Source: JAAXQD01 sp963790095 (lineage in GTDB: Bacteria; Desulfobacterota; Desulfobacteria; Desulfobacterales; UBA11574). Taken from it: DNA of 64,000 nucleotides. The translations under genes and the position numbers were made by a program. The notes beneath the pieces are model-generated. The model saw nothing but the letters and a program-made list of their open reading frames with translations, was not told the DNA's origin and did no database searches. The stretch covers positions 5,870 to 69,869 of the forward strand of contig CAWBNO010000002.1 of assembly GCA_963790095.1 (NCBI GenBank), given 5' to 3'. Of this stretch, positions 52,735 to 62,012 are shown piece by piece; position 1 is the stretch's first letter, and every line of letters starts with the position of its first letter.

Positions 52735-53228
52735 ATGGAACAGATCCTTTGTTGTCACTGCTACGATTTATTCACTCCGAGCCCAAGACACAAAAATCAA
52801 TGTTACTGTATGAAGCCGGAATGCCGAAAGGCAAAAAAAGCGGCCTGGAAACGACATAAGATGGCTACCGACCCGGACTTTAAGCGGGATCAAAAACTAA
52901 GCAACAAAAAATGGGCTCAAAACAATCCAGAGTATTGGAAAGAATATCGCAGAAAAAATCCTAAAAAAGCCCAAAGAAATCGTATGCTTCAGGCCATACG
53001 AAACATACGCAGATCCAATAACCGAAAAAAGAATGCAAATACCGATGTTCCATTGATTGCAAAGGTAGACGCATCAATATCTAATAATTTTAAGGTGGTT
53101 GGGCAATTTTGGCTGGTACCGGTGATTGCAAAGGTAGACGCATTAAAAGTTAACATCTTCGAGATTTCAAGCCCTTATCACTGATTGCAAAGAGGGACTC
53201 GTTAGGTGCTTGCTCAAAAACATGCTAA
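52735..53228 (+). pseudogene. zinc-ribbon-like protein with IAKVD repeats, probably frameshifted
   Basis: The first 100 residues hold a probable zinc site, CCHCYDLFTPSPRHKNQCYC then CRKAKKAAWKRHKM, and a basic helical stretch with YWKEYRRKNPKKAQRNRM. The remainder contains repeats of LIAKVDAS / VIAKVDAL. The visible frame ends at 53,184, but a one-base shift near 53,160 brings a third repeat (SLIAKRDSLGACSKTC) into frame, ending at TAA 53,226-53,228. Start at ATG 52735. It lies 37 bases before a winged-helix gene and the recombinase, and the three probably form a mobile module. Function unknown; nucleic-acid binding is likely. Confidence 0.6.
53052..53202 (+). repeat. three copies of a 22-base repeat within coding sequence
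   Basis: TTGCAAAGGTAGACGCAT occurs at about 53,057 and 53,126, and a diverged third copy (TTGCAAAGAGGGACTCGT) near 53,185. Spacings of about 70 and 58 bases are not equal. They encode the IAKVDA units. Confidence 0.7.
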
Positions 53229-53265
53229 TCGAATCATAACGATTAAAAAAAGGAAGGAATCTGTC

Positions 53266-53646
53266 ATGATAAAGAAAAAAATCCTCAATCCTGTCCGGGT
53301 GAGACAGATCAATGGCGGTTTCAGCTTTATTCCTCACCGGTTTCTCACAGATGGGTTCTTGGCCTCTTTGGATCAAAAAGAGCTCCTTTTGTACCTGTTT
53401 CTCATTTTGGCCTCAGATCGTTTTGGTCTTTCTTTTTACAGCTATGACGCTATCTGCACGCTTCTTGAGCTGAGCCCTGACGAATATATCGCATCCCGGA
53501 ACAGCCTGATTAAAAAAGACCTAATCGCCTTTGACGGTACTCTTTTTCAGGTACTTTCTCTGCCGCAAAAACGACCGGATTGCCAGGAAAGACAGGTTCG
53601 ATCTCCTGTTGATAAGCTTATCCAACAGACCGTTAAGAGTTTCTAA
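53266..53646 (+). CDS. winged-helix, replication-initiator-like protein
   Basis: A 126-residue protein starting at ATG 53266, which has AAGGAAGG upstream. It contains GGFSFIPHRFLTDGFLASL, then KELLLYLFLILASDR with a helix-turn-helix-like pattern YDAICTLLELSPDEYIASRN and a wing region KKDLIAFDGTLFQVLSLP. This resembles a single winged helix of the kind in plasmid Rep proteins, though I cannot name the family. It ends two bases before the recombinase start, so they are one operon. Confidence 0.7.
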   Translation: MIKKKILNPVRVRQINGGFSFIPHRFLTDGFLASLDQKELLLYLFLILASDRFGLSFYSYDAICTLLELSPDEYIASRNSLIKKDLIAFDGTLFQVLSLPQKRPDCQERQVRSPVDKLIQQTVKSF

Positions 53647-53647
53647 C

Positions 53648-54443
53648 ATGATCGATGATAAAACCATATCCACCATTGAATGGTCTGACGAATCGCTCGA
53701 GGAGATCGAATCGGTTACACAAGTCCTGGATCAGGCGATTGAGAATTATCTTCAATGGATGACAGAAAACAAATATGCAAAAAGCACCCGGAAAGAATAT
53801 GCACGGGTGTTGAGCAAGTTTAAGTTGTTCATCAAAAAACGAAGATGTTTGTGGGATGAAATTTTTACTCAAGAGATCTTACGGCAATTTAAAACGTCAG
53901 AAAATTCGCACCCCATACATGCCGTAAGCGGGCTGTCGCGGTATCTTTTTGAACAGGGGAAAATTGCCCGGCATTTGGGAACAAAAGATCAATCCGTCAA
54001 TTTACCGCAGATTTATGAGGACTATCTTATCTATCATCAAAAAACCCGTCAGGCTTGCGACAGAAAGCTAAAGCATATCAAAGTGGTTCTTATTGCCTTT
54101 CATAAGTTTCTTGAAAAACATGGCATCAGGCTTCGCACCCTGACCATCGAAAAGATCGATGCATTCCTGTCCGAGTATTTTGCGGATTATAAAGAAAACA
54201 CTTGCCGGGCGTACCGGAGTCATCTTCGGGGATTTTTGAGATATTTGTTTCATGAGCGCAAACTGTTATTAACCGACCTGGCCCCACTTATCGTCGGTGC
54301 GCCCCAGTTCTCCAAAGCCAAGCCCCCTAATTTTTTGCGACCTCATGAGTTGAAAAGACTGTTTGCCGACCTGAAACTCTCTTCGGCAGGCGACCTCAGA
54401 GCCTATGCCATGGTTCATCTGGCATACACCCTGGGACTGCGCC
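53648..54443 (+). pseudogene. tyrosine recombinase/integrase, 3' end missing at the junction
   Basis: Starts at ATG 53648, one base after the winged-helix gene. About 265 residues remain: two stretches with SAM-like core-binding folds (NYLQWMTENKYAKSTRKEY and a second YEDYLIYHQKTRQACDRKL) and the beginning of the catalytic domain, NFLRPHELKRLFADLKL then VHLAYTLGLRP with the first catalytic Arg. After RP the sequence becomes unrelated, and the HxxR and Tyr parts are absent. The break coincides with the end of a VOC gene from the other side. Confidence 0.82.
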
Positions 54444-54633
54444 CCTGTGTCGGACGCCGAGTAAATTCGTTGCTCGGCTGGATCCTTACGAATCGCGGCT
54501 TGGAGCGGCGACGTGACGCCGACGGTGAATCGACCGTCCTCGGCCGACGACCATCCGAACAGCCTTGAATAAAAGTGCGCAGCTCTACGTCGTCGGGACC
54601 AGCGATGTCGAAGAAAATGATGGGTGTTGGCAT
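54443..54633 (-). pseudogene. VOC (glyoxalase/bleomycin-resistance) family protein, truncated and frameshifted
   Basis: From ATG 54633 the frame gives MPTPIIFFDIAGPDDVELRT, the standard start of a small VOC protein. A one-base shift near 54,567 is needed to continue as FYSRLFGWSSAEDGRFTVGV and SPLQAAIRKDPAEQRIYS. The pattern then ends at the junction with recombinase sequence. Its own 3' half is not in the window. Confidence 0.7.
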
Positions 54634-54672
54634 GAAAATTCATCTTTCAATGCACCAGTATCGGACCGCAGT

Positions 54673-55131
54673 TTACGTAATCGGAATTCGTTCCAATTGC
54701 TTTCGACCCAGCATCCGCAGATTGATACCAAATTCTGATTTCAGACAATCTTCCGTTGAAGTGTAGTGGGTCGTGCAACCGCATCTCGGGCAATGGTGCA
54801 TCTCGTAGTCCCCGTCGCCCCAACGATACGTTGCAGTCGGGCTGGTTGTCGTGTTCACCCGCACTTTGCCTGGCTCGAAGTCTGCCCACAATGCGCCCAA
54901 GCGGTTGCAGATGGGACAGTCACAATCTCGGACCGAAGACGGTAGTTGTTCGAATGTGAGCCTGACATTTCCACAATGACAACTGACCGTAATCTCATTC
55001 GGTCCAGGTAAAGGCAGTTCCGCCCCAGACCTGAACATTGCAATTCCCAAGTGCTGCTTGTACCAGGCCTGCAGTGCCGGAGCGTCTTTCGCTTTGAAAA
55101 AGATACCGCCAATGCCAGTGACTCGTTTCAT
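54673..55131 (-). CDS. hybrid frame: VOC N-terminus joined to a GFA (CENP-V) domain
   Basis: The first 30 residues (MKRVTGIGGIFFKAKDAPAL, then QAWYKQHLGI) are the start of a VOC-type protein. From about residue 45 the frame becomes a GFA-family zinc protein: VSCHCGNVRLTFEQLP, CDCPICNRLGALW and HCPRCGCTTHY hold the expected cysteines. ATG at 55131 has GGAGG upstream. Such a fusion is not a design I know. A deletion or misassembly that removed the end of the VOC gene and the start of the GFA gene would produce it. Confidence 0.65.
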   Translation of the reverse strand: MKRVTGIGGIFFKAKDAPALQAWYKQHLGIAMFRSGAELPLPGPNEITVSCHCGNVRLTFEQLPSSVRDCDCPICNRLGALWADFEPGKVRVNTTTSPTATYRWGDGDYEMHHCPRCGCTTHYTSTEDCLKSEFGINLRMLGRKQLERIPIT

Positions 55132-55261
55132 GGGACCTCCGATGAGTGGTGGTGAGACGGCCTTCAGCGATGAAAGCCGATATCCGTTTTATTTGCCGCC
55201 CTGTTAACCCAGTAAATGTTATTTCGCGATTGCCTGTTTCCCAGTGTGCATTCGCCGGGCG

Positions 55262-56371
55262 TTACTGCCAGGGACCATTTTTTGTGACGCGGGCAAACGA
55301 ATCACCATCATACCGAAAAAGACCCTGCACGCCGCCAAGCCAAAGCCGGCCTCGTTTGTCCTGAAGGATGGTCATCAGTCCGGGAGAAGTCATACCATCT
55401 CGCTCATCGAACTGGGTGAAAGCATTTCCATCATATTTGTACACTCCAAAACGCTTGCCTGAAAACCAAACGTTTCCACTTTGGTCCTCGTGAATGCACC
55501 AAATCTCCTTGCCGTCAACAATTCCATCTTCGGTGAAGTTGGCAAATTCTTTTCCGTCAAACCGACATATTCCCTTGTGGGTCGTTCCAAACCAAATGTT
55601 TCCCGACTGGTCTTCGAGAATATTATGGACTGCGTTATCAGGCAGGCCGTCCTGCTCTGAAATATTGGACAAGGTCTTTCCATCGTAAATGTACGCTCCC
55701 CCATTGGTGCCGAACCAGACCTGGCCTTTTCGATCGACCGCAATGCAATGCACGATCTTGCTGCTGGTAACGCCTCTTGTCGGATCGGGCTCAGCTTCAG
55801 GAATCTCAAAGACGCTAAACGTCTTTCCGTCGAATCGATAAACGCCCTCGAGGGTTCCAATCCATATCATCCCGTTGTCATCTGCGGCCAGGCTCCAGAC
55901 ATCGTGGCTGATCAGGCCATCTTTCTCGCCAAAACTCGTAAATGATTTCCCATCAATTCGGGTAATACCGCCCGTTGTGCCACACCAAATGTTGCCATCT
56001 TTGTCTTCCATAATGCGTTTGATCGTGACTCCATTACCAAGATCATCCTTGATGTGGTAGCTGGTAAGTGTTTTCCCATCGTTACAGAACAGGTCACCTT
56101 CGCCGCCTATCCACAGGTTGCCGCGTGAATCCTGAAACACACTCCGCACGACGGCACCTATTTCAGAATTCGAGTCGACATCGATTTTGAGATCTTGCTT
56201 CGGTGAATCCTGCATTTGAGAAGGGTTGGCAACACCCCGGGTTGATGCTGGACTGGTGGGCGTTGTCGTAGAACGAGCGTGGCTGTCTGTTTCCTGTCCG
56301 GATTCGTATTGCCTGGTGCAGCCACCAATCAAGCATGACGCGCTGATGATCGAAATAATCATGGGTCTAAG
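55262..56371 (-). CDS. lipoprotein with two-component-regulator propeller repeats
   Basis: A probable seven-bladed beta-propeller made of Reg_prop repeats, each with G-[NM]-[IL]-W-[IFC]-G-T and F-D-G-K/D-G elements: GNLWIGGEGDLF, GNIWCGTTGGITRIDGK, GMIWIGTLEGVYRFDGK, GQVWFGTNGGAYIYDGK, GNIWFGTTHKGICRFDGK, GNVWFSGKRFGVYKYDGN and GRLWLGGVQGLFRYDGD. The start is put at ATG 56371 (MLRPMIISIISASCLIGGC), which gives a lipoprotein signal. No kinase domain is attached. Free propellers of this kind occur in planctomycetes and Bacteroidetes; binding partner unknown. Confidence 0.87.
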   Translation of the reverse strand, partial: LRPMIISIISASCLIGGCTRQYESGQETDSHARSTTTPTSPASTRGVANPSQMQDSPKQDLKIDVDSNSEIGAVVRSVFQDSRGNLWIGGEGDLFCNDGKTLTSYHIKDDLGNGVTIKRIMEDKDGNIWCGTTGGITRIDGKSFTSFGEKDGLISHDVWSLAADDNGMIWIGTLEGVYRFDGKTFSVFEIPEAEPDPTRGVTSSKIVHCIAVDRKGQVWFGTNGGAYIYDGKTLSNISEQDGLPDNAVHNILEDQSGNIWFGTTHKGICRFDGKEFANFTEDGIVDGKEIWCIHEDQSGNVWFSGKRFGVYKYDGNAFTQFDERDGMTSPGLMTILQDKRGRLWLGGVQGLFRYDGDSFARVTKNGPWQ

Positions 56372-56580
56372 CATGATGCCCTTTCCATGTGGCAACCGCT
56401 GTATAGGTAACACTGGTTTTGTACGGTTTGCGGGATGGAATCGTTCGACGCTTAGCTCACTTGCGACTCACGGTTCCGGCGGCAAGTGACTCGCTGCGCA
56501 TGGTGCCGGTGGTTAGATTAGCGCCTTGCCGCTCACGGTCCCGATTGGGAATCAGGCATGATGCACGCATCACCGTTCGG

Positions 56581-56692
56581 CGAATTTGCTTAAGATCAGC
56601 TGGCAGCCGTCGTCGGTGCATCGCGAGATTTTGATTCCATCGGACTTGATCACCGAGCGCACTTTGTGCAGCGTGGTGATCTCTCCGCCGAA
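56581..56692 (-). other. short coding-like extension after the FG-GAP gene stop
   Basis: In frame with the FG-GAP gene and directly after its TGA, the minus strand reads FGGEITTLHKVRSVIKSDGI then KISRCTDDGCQLILSKFAER and a stop. Codon use and composition look coding, but no start codon and no family are apparent. The remainder of the 56,372-56,580 stretch shows nothing. Confidence 0.35.
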
Positions 56693-59194
56693 TCACCATC
56701 GGCGACTTGCCGACCCAGGTATTTTTGCGAAAACGATGTTAGCCGTGTTTGCTATGTCGGGAGAAAATTCCAAACCGATTTCCAGGCGGCCATCGGGTTG
56801 GCGAATTGATTCGGGTTTACTCTTCAGTTGAAACGGAATGAACTCGGTTTTGCTCAGCCCGATGTGCTTCAACGGCTCACGTTCCTCGTCCTGCAGCTGA
56901 AAGAATTTGTTTTCGTCATACAGAAAATACTGCTCGTCAGCCTGCAAAGGAAAAAGATCGGCTTTGGTTTCCGTCCAGCGATGCACCAGGTAGATGCCGT
57001 CGACAAGCCTGCTGGACGCAACCTTTTTCCAGGCGGTTTGGCGGATCAAATTGATCAGTGCGTCATCGCCGGATTTTTTTGGTGGCGGTGCTTCTTCGCT
57101 CGCGAGCAGTGAATAGAATACGCACGCGTTGAGGTAGGCACCTAACGGCGAGGCATGGTTTCCATCGCCCGCGTACAGGTTGGCATTGGGAGCAGTTTTT
57201 AAAACCGCATCCCAACAGTCGCCGATGGGTGCCACAATGGCACCGGTCTGGGCGGCGATCTCGTGATGGATTTTATTGATTCGCAAATGTTCACCCGGCT
57301 TGCCGCGCTGGCTCCATTCGGGAAACATGATGATCTTCGAACCTTGCTCTTGCGCGAGTTTGGAAAGTTCCAAAGCACCATCATAGGGATATGAATATCG
57401 GCCTGTCGTGCTGTACTTTTGGGCTTGGAGAATGACGTAGTCCCACGGTCCCAGCTCGATCAAGTCGCGAGTCTTTTTGTCACGCGCATGATCCACCAAA
57501 AACCCATTGCCGGGAGCCCGGGCGATACAGACTTTTTTGTCAGGATGAGCTTCCGCAAACAGGCGCTCAATCGTGGTGTGCAGGTTCCAGGTGTGGCTGT
57601 TGCCGATAAACAGGGCGCTGACGTCAGCCGATTCGATCTTCTTCTGCGTCAGTCCACCGATGCGGGTCGAGCGTTTTTTTCCTGCGCTGGTTGGTTGTTT
57701 TACGTCCTCCGTGGTTGCGTCAGCTGAATGTTCTTCGCCCGCAACAATCAACACACGACCCGATTTGGGCCCATTCTTGTTACTCCACGCGGACGTCAAC
57801 AGAAAATCAATATGACCGTCGCCGTCGATATCGCCAATTCCGGTGGCGTCAAAGCCCAACGTGTCCCCCGCCTGCTTGCAGGTCCACGTCCGCAACAGTT
57901 TTCCGTCGCCCGCGCAACTGTATAAATAAACCTTGCCGCCGGAGGGAGCGCCCTGTTTGTTTTGCCAGGCGCCGATGACGAGATCGCCGATGCCATCACC
58001 GTCAACATCGCCCGCATCGCTGGGCGAAGTTCCCAGTCCTTCGCCCGCTTGGCTGCCATGAATCACCAACAGCTGTTTGCCGTCGGCGCCGCTGTGCACG
58101 ACGACTTTGCCACCACCCTTGGCCCTGGTGTTGTCGCTGAAATCAGAAGCGTACACATCGGGAACGCCATCACCATTGAGATCACCGGGGAAACTGATGA
58201 ACATCTGGCCGAGGTTGACACTGTGTTCGTCGCCTTCGATCCGGAACTTCAATTCAGGTTTGGCGTTTTTGACTTGATAGACATAAACACGTCCGTGAGT
58301 TGATGGGCCTGCATTTTGGGCGCCGATGGCCAACAGGAATTGGCCTGGTTCAACTTCCGCCGCGGCCGCCGCGTTTCCAAAACCATCCCCTGCCCTCTCG
58401 CCCAACAACTCAAAAATCATTTCACCCGTTTTGCCAGAGACGACCTCCGCCCGGCCACTCTTCTTTTCGGCTCCATCACCCGCCATCGCGCCGACAAACA
58501 AATCGGGACAACCGTCCCCATCAAAATCTCCGATCTCGCTGACCTCGTAACCGAATTGCCCGGCCACCGTTTTGCCAGTCAGTGTATGAATCAGGGATGC
58601 GTCTTTTCCGGAGTAAACATAAACGGAACCGATGGCGTTTGGAGTTGGCGCGCCGGCTGCAAAGTCGGGCACCCCATCAGCATTAATGTCGCCGATGCCA
58701 ACGGCGCTGTTTCCCAGTCGCTCGCCCGGTTTGCCCGTGACGCTATGTAGCAGTTTGCCGCTGGCACTGGAATAAACATAAACCTTGCCCGATCCGTTGG
58801 CATGCGTCGGTGCCGTCGTGATGACGTCGATTTTTTTGTCGCCGTCGATGTCTCCGGCTTTGCGGGCGGTCCAGCCAAATTGATCGCCGGCTGCCTCGCC
58901 AATCCATTGCTGCAGGATGCGCGTTTTTTCCACAAACAAATCATCGTCCGCCAACATCCTGGGCATGAGCTTGATAAACCGCGGATCGTCCTTGATGTTT
59001 TCAAAATCGGCGTCGCCTTGTAGTTGGCCGTCTTGCTGTGTCAAAAGCGAGCGGGCGTTTTGAACGGTTGCTGCTAGCTCGGCATCGATCGCGGCCTGAG
59101 GAGTGCTTTCTTGGACTTCTTGTCCGATAGCATTCGCGGTGAATGAGCTGATCAGAATCGCCCACACCAACAAGATATTTGCCTGGTTAGCCAT
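56693..59194 (-). CDS. exported FG-GAP repeat protein with SGNH-hydrolase-like domain
   Basis: An 833-residue secreted protein. The signal peptide spans about residues 1-24 (cut after AIGQ). Seven FG-GAP repeats cover about residues 100-500, each with a calcium loop such as DIDGDKKID, DINADGVPD, DFDGDGCPD, DLNGDGVPD, DVDGDGIGD and DIDGDGHID; they fold as an integrin-alpha-type propeller. A second domain at about residues 540-720 looks like an SGNH hydrolase: ALFIGNSHTWN holds the Ser-containing block I, and DGNHASPLG the Asp-His block. I see no anchor. This joint architecture suggests an extracellular esterase or sugar-binding enzyme. The FG-GAP and SGNH calls are firm; activity is not. Confidence 0.85.
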   Translation of the reverse strand: MANQANILLVWAILISSFTANAIGQEVQESTPQAAIDAELAATVQNARSLLTQQDGQLQGDADFENIKDDPRFIKLMPRMLADDDLFVEKTRILQQWIGEAAGDQFGWTARKAGDIDGDKKIDVITTAPTHANGSGKVYVYSSASGKLLHSVTGKPGERLGNSAVGIGDINADGVPDFAAGAPTPNAIGSVYVYSGKDASLIHTLTGKTVAGQFGYEVSEIGDFDGDGCPDLFVGAMAGDGAEKKSGRAEVVSGKTGEMIFELLGERAGDGFGNAAAAAEVEPGQFLLAIGAQNAGPSTHGRVYVYQVKNAKPELKFRIEGDEHSVNLGQMFISFPGDLNGDGVPDVYASDFSDNTRAKGGGKVVVHSGADGKQLLVIHGSQAGEGLGTSPSDAGDVDGDGIGDLVIGAWQNKQGAPSGGKVYLYSCAGDGKLLRTWTCKQAGDTLGFDATGIGDIDGDGHIDFLLTSAWSNKNGPKSGRVLIVAGEEHSADATTEDVKQPTSAGKKRSTRIGGLTQKKIESADVSALFIGNSHTWNLHTTIERLFAEAHPDKKVCIARAPGNGFLVDHARDKKTRDLIELGPWDYVILQAQKYSTTGRYSYPYDGALELSKLAQEQGSKIIMFPEWSQRGKPGEHLRINKIHHEIAAQTGAIVAPIGDCWDAVLKTAPNANLYAGDGNHASPLGAYLNACVFYSLLASEEAPPPKKSGDDALINLIRQTAWKKVASSRLVDGIYLVHRWTETKADLFPLQADEQYFLYDENKFFQLQDEEREPLKHIGLSKTEFIPFQLKSKPESIRQPDGRLEIGLEFSPDIANTANIVFAKIPGSASRRW

Positions 59195-59356
59195 GACGTT
59201 TGTTCCTTATCGTGGATCGGTTGCCCCGCGACCGATAACCAAAGGATATTGAATATTCCGTGCCTGGGATAGGCGCGGCTACCGCCAGCAAGGTCAATCT
59301 TGACGTTTTTTGAGCATGCTGATAGCTTCCCGCGTTGAATTTGGCCGCGGAGGGTC

Positions 59357-61071
59357 TTGTCTATCGTGAACAGCTCCATTTCAAAAACTAATCTCTGGCT
59401 GCTGTGCGTGGTGCTCACGCTGCCGGCGCTGCTCCCGCTGTTTCTGCATTTTTTTTACTCCAGTGTAATCTGGCAGGACCATGCGACCGGGTTCATTCAG
59501 TATGACCAGCCCTATTACATGGCCAACGCGCGGGAATATTTCGACGACGGAAATATTTCACTGACGTACAAAAACCCCAGCGACTATCGCGCGGATGCTC
59601 CAAAGCTCTATTTTCAACCGCAGTCATTTGTGCTGGGTTTGATTCATAAGTACACGCAGATCCATCCGATGTACCTGTTTGTCGCCTTCGGCTGGTTGTT
59701 CAGCCTGTTGACAGTGCGGGTCGCGTACTCGTTGTTGAACGAGTTCTTGCCACTGCAGAACTGGACGAGTCACCTCGTGTTCGTGCTATTCGTGTGGGGG
59801 GGCGGTCTATTTACGTTGGCTGGATTTGCAACCATCCTGCTGAAGATGAGCCCGGATGTTTCGGTCTATGAATACCTGACGATGTACGATCCGTTCCAGG
59901 GTTGGTGGTTCTTGAATCTCGGCGCAATCTCATTTTCCCGATGGAGAGCTATTACCATTTTCTGTTTTTGCTGGGTTCGTTGTTCCTCGTTCGCAATGAA
60001 TACTGGCCAGCATTGGCCGTGGGACTCCTGATATCCTGCTCGCATCCGTTCACCGGTGTCGAGTATTTGTTCATTGTTGTCGGTTGGCTGGTACTGGAAC
60101 GCGTGTTTTGGGAAAACCGGGGCGTGAGTTGGTACGCAATCGGTGCGGCAATCGGACTGTTGTTGTTGCATGTGGGTTATTACCAATTTTTCCTCACAAG
60201 ATTTGCGTCTCACCGGGCCGTGCAAGAGGTCTGGCAACTGGCCTGGGAATACAAGGCCGTCAACATGTTGTTGGGATATGGAATCGTAGGGGCGTTAACT
60301 GCCTGGCGAGTCCGGACGGCACCGAGGTTTCAGAGTTTTCTCGCGGAGCCAAAACAGCGTTACCTGGTCATGTGGTTCCTGGGCGCGTTTCTGCTGGCCA
60401 ACCACGAGTTTTTTATGAAGTCGGTTCAACCGTTGCATTTCACGCGGGGCTATGTCTGGATCCCGTTGTTCCTCGCAGGGGCAGTCGTGTTGTATCAGCT
60501 GTTGGTCCGGTTTGAAGGCGATCGCAGCAAACGGCTGGCAGTCTGGGGCATTGTTGGAATTCTGCTACTGGACAATTTTATCTGGCTTTCCATTTCCACA
60601 ACCGATCGCACCCATAACTCAATGCATACGAAAGTCGATTACCGGGAAGTCATGAAGTCGTTAAATGAAGTTCCCTTTGATCATCACGTTGTTGTGTGTA
60701 ATTCGCGACCGCTCAGCTATTTGTCAACCGTGTTGACGCCCCACGAAACCTACACGGGTCACGAAATGCTGACGCCTCATATCGTCGAGAACTTCCAGAA
60801 CATCAGCCGCCTGATCAGCATGGGTGAACTAATCGACGACTTGGCCGACCAAAAACAGCTGGTTGTGCTCGACAAGTTTGGTTCCTTCGTTGACGAAGAG
60901 TCGTTTGAGGCGACCAAGGATCGGATCAAGAACGCGTATGTCGAAGGCAAATTCCTGGTCGAAGTCGTCACGGATGCGGACGACTTTATCGTCTGGAAAT
61001 GCGAACCATATTCGGCGCAAAAGTTAACTAATGGCCGGCTGGCTGTCTTCCGCAAAGATAGCGCTGATTGA
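59357..61071 (+). pseudogene. multi-pass membrane protein (glycosyltransferase-like), frameshifted
   Basis: Two frames form one protein of about 570 residues. The first (ATG 59357) runs with helices LLCVVLTLPALLPLFLHFFY and a luminal loop WQDHATGFIQYDQPYYMAN to GWWFLNLG. One base is missing near 59,921; the second frame then carries on as RNLIFPMESYYHFLFLL to the end at 61,071. There are about ten helices and a C-terminal soluble domain of 130 residues (HHVVVCNSRPLSYLSTVL). The first loop, with Asp-rich ends next to a helix, recalls GT-C glycosyltransferases, but I cannot assign a family. The gene overlaps the convergent prs gene by 48 bases. Confidence 0.65.
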
Positions 61072-61994
61072 TTTGTGCTGATGAATTCGGCGGATCGCCT
61101 CGCCAAGAATCTCGGCAACGCTCAGGATTTTCATGTTGGGCAGCATTTTTTCCTCGGGAACGGGAATGCTGTCGGTCACCACGATGCTGTCGATCGGTGC
61201 GGCTCGCAAGCGCTCGATGGCCGGGCCGGCAAAAACACCATGCGTCGCGGCGACGTGAATTTCGGCAGCGCCCTGTTTCTTTGACCAGTTTTGCGGCTCC
61301 ACAAATCGAGCCGGCGGTGCTGATCATGTCGTCGAACATCAAACAGATTTTGCCGTCGATCGGACCGCCAATGATGTTTTCCTGGCTAACGTATTCGGCG
61401 CTGGTTCGCCGTTTGTCGATGATGGCGATCTTCACCGCCCAGCCGTTTGGCATGCCCGACCGCTCGTTTGATGCTGCCCTTCGTCCGGACTGACGATGCA
61501 CAGGTCTGTGCGAGGCAAATCCCAGCGTATGAAAATAGCTGTTCAAGCACGGTCGCGGCATACAAGTGGTCGACGGGCACGTCAAAGAAACCCTGAATCT
61601 GGGCCGCGTGCAGATCCATGGTCAGGACGCGATCCGCACCCGCGCGGGTGATCATGTTCGCGACCAGTTTGGCAGTAATCGGCACTCGCCCTTCGTCCTT
61701 GCGATCCTGACGAGCGTAACCGTAATAGGGGATCACGGCCGTGATCCGTTCGGCGCTGGCTCGCAGGCAAGCGTCGATCATGATCAGCAATTCCATCAAC
61801 GTTATCGTTGACCGGTGGACAAGTCGGCTGGACCAGAAACACATCGCGGCCGCGGACGTCTTCAATCTTGCAATGAAACTCGCCGTCGGGAAAAGTCGCA
61901 AAACGAATTTCGCCAATTTCAGATTCAGGAATTGACAGATCTTTTCGGAGAGAGGTCGATTCGCCCGACCACTGAAGATTTTCAGTTCACGCAT
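61024..61994 (-). pseudogene. prs: ribose-phosphate pyrophosphokinase, with several frameshifts
   Basis: Makes PRPP from ribose-5-phosphate and ATP. The gene is full length (971 bases from ATG 61994), but the protein is spread over three frames. In order: MRELKIFSGRANRPLSEKIC; then IGEIRFATFPDGEFHCKIED in another frame after about 61,922; MIDACLRASAERITAVIPYY and GYARQDRKDEGR after about 61,808; GSIKRAVGHAKRLGGE near 61,460; IAIIDKRRTSAEYVSQENII and LMFDDMISTAGSICGAAKL; and AAEIHVAATHGVFAGPAIER after about 61,290. At least five indels are needed. All active-site blocks survive (RQDRK, DMISTAGS). It lies 18 bases after glmU, a pairing also seen in Bacillus. Confidence 0.85.
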
Positions 61995-62012
61995 CAGTCG
62001 TTCGAATTCTCT

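Noticed and set aside
53052..53202. Possible CRISPR array from the 22-base repeats
   Set aside because: Only three copies, one diverged, with unequal spacing, and the repeats encode a conserved IAKVD unit. No cas gene is present.
46400..54443. Second attachment site repeating the tRNA-Arg 3' end
   Set aside because: No copy of the AAGTTCGAATCTT-CGGGCGC segment was seen before the junction, so island borders remain undefined.
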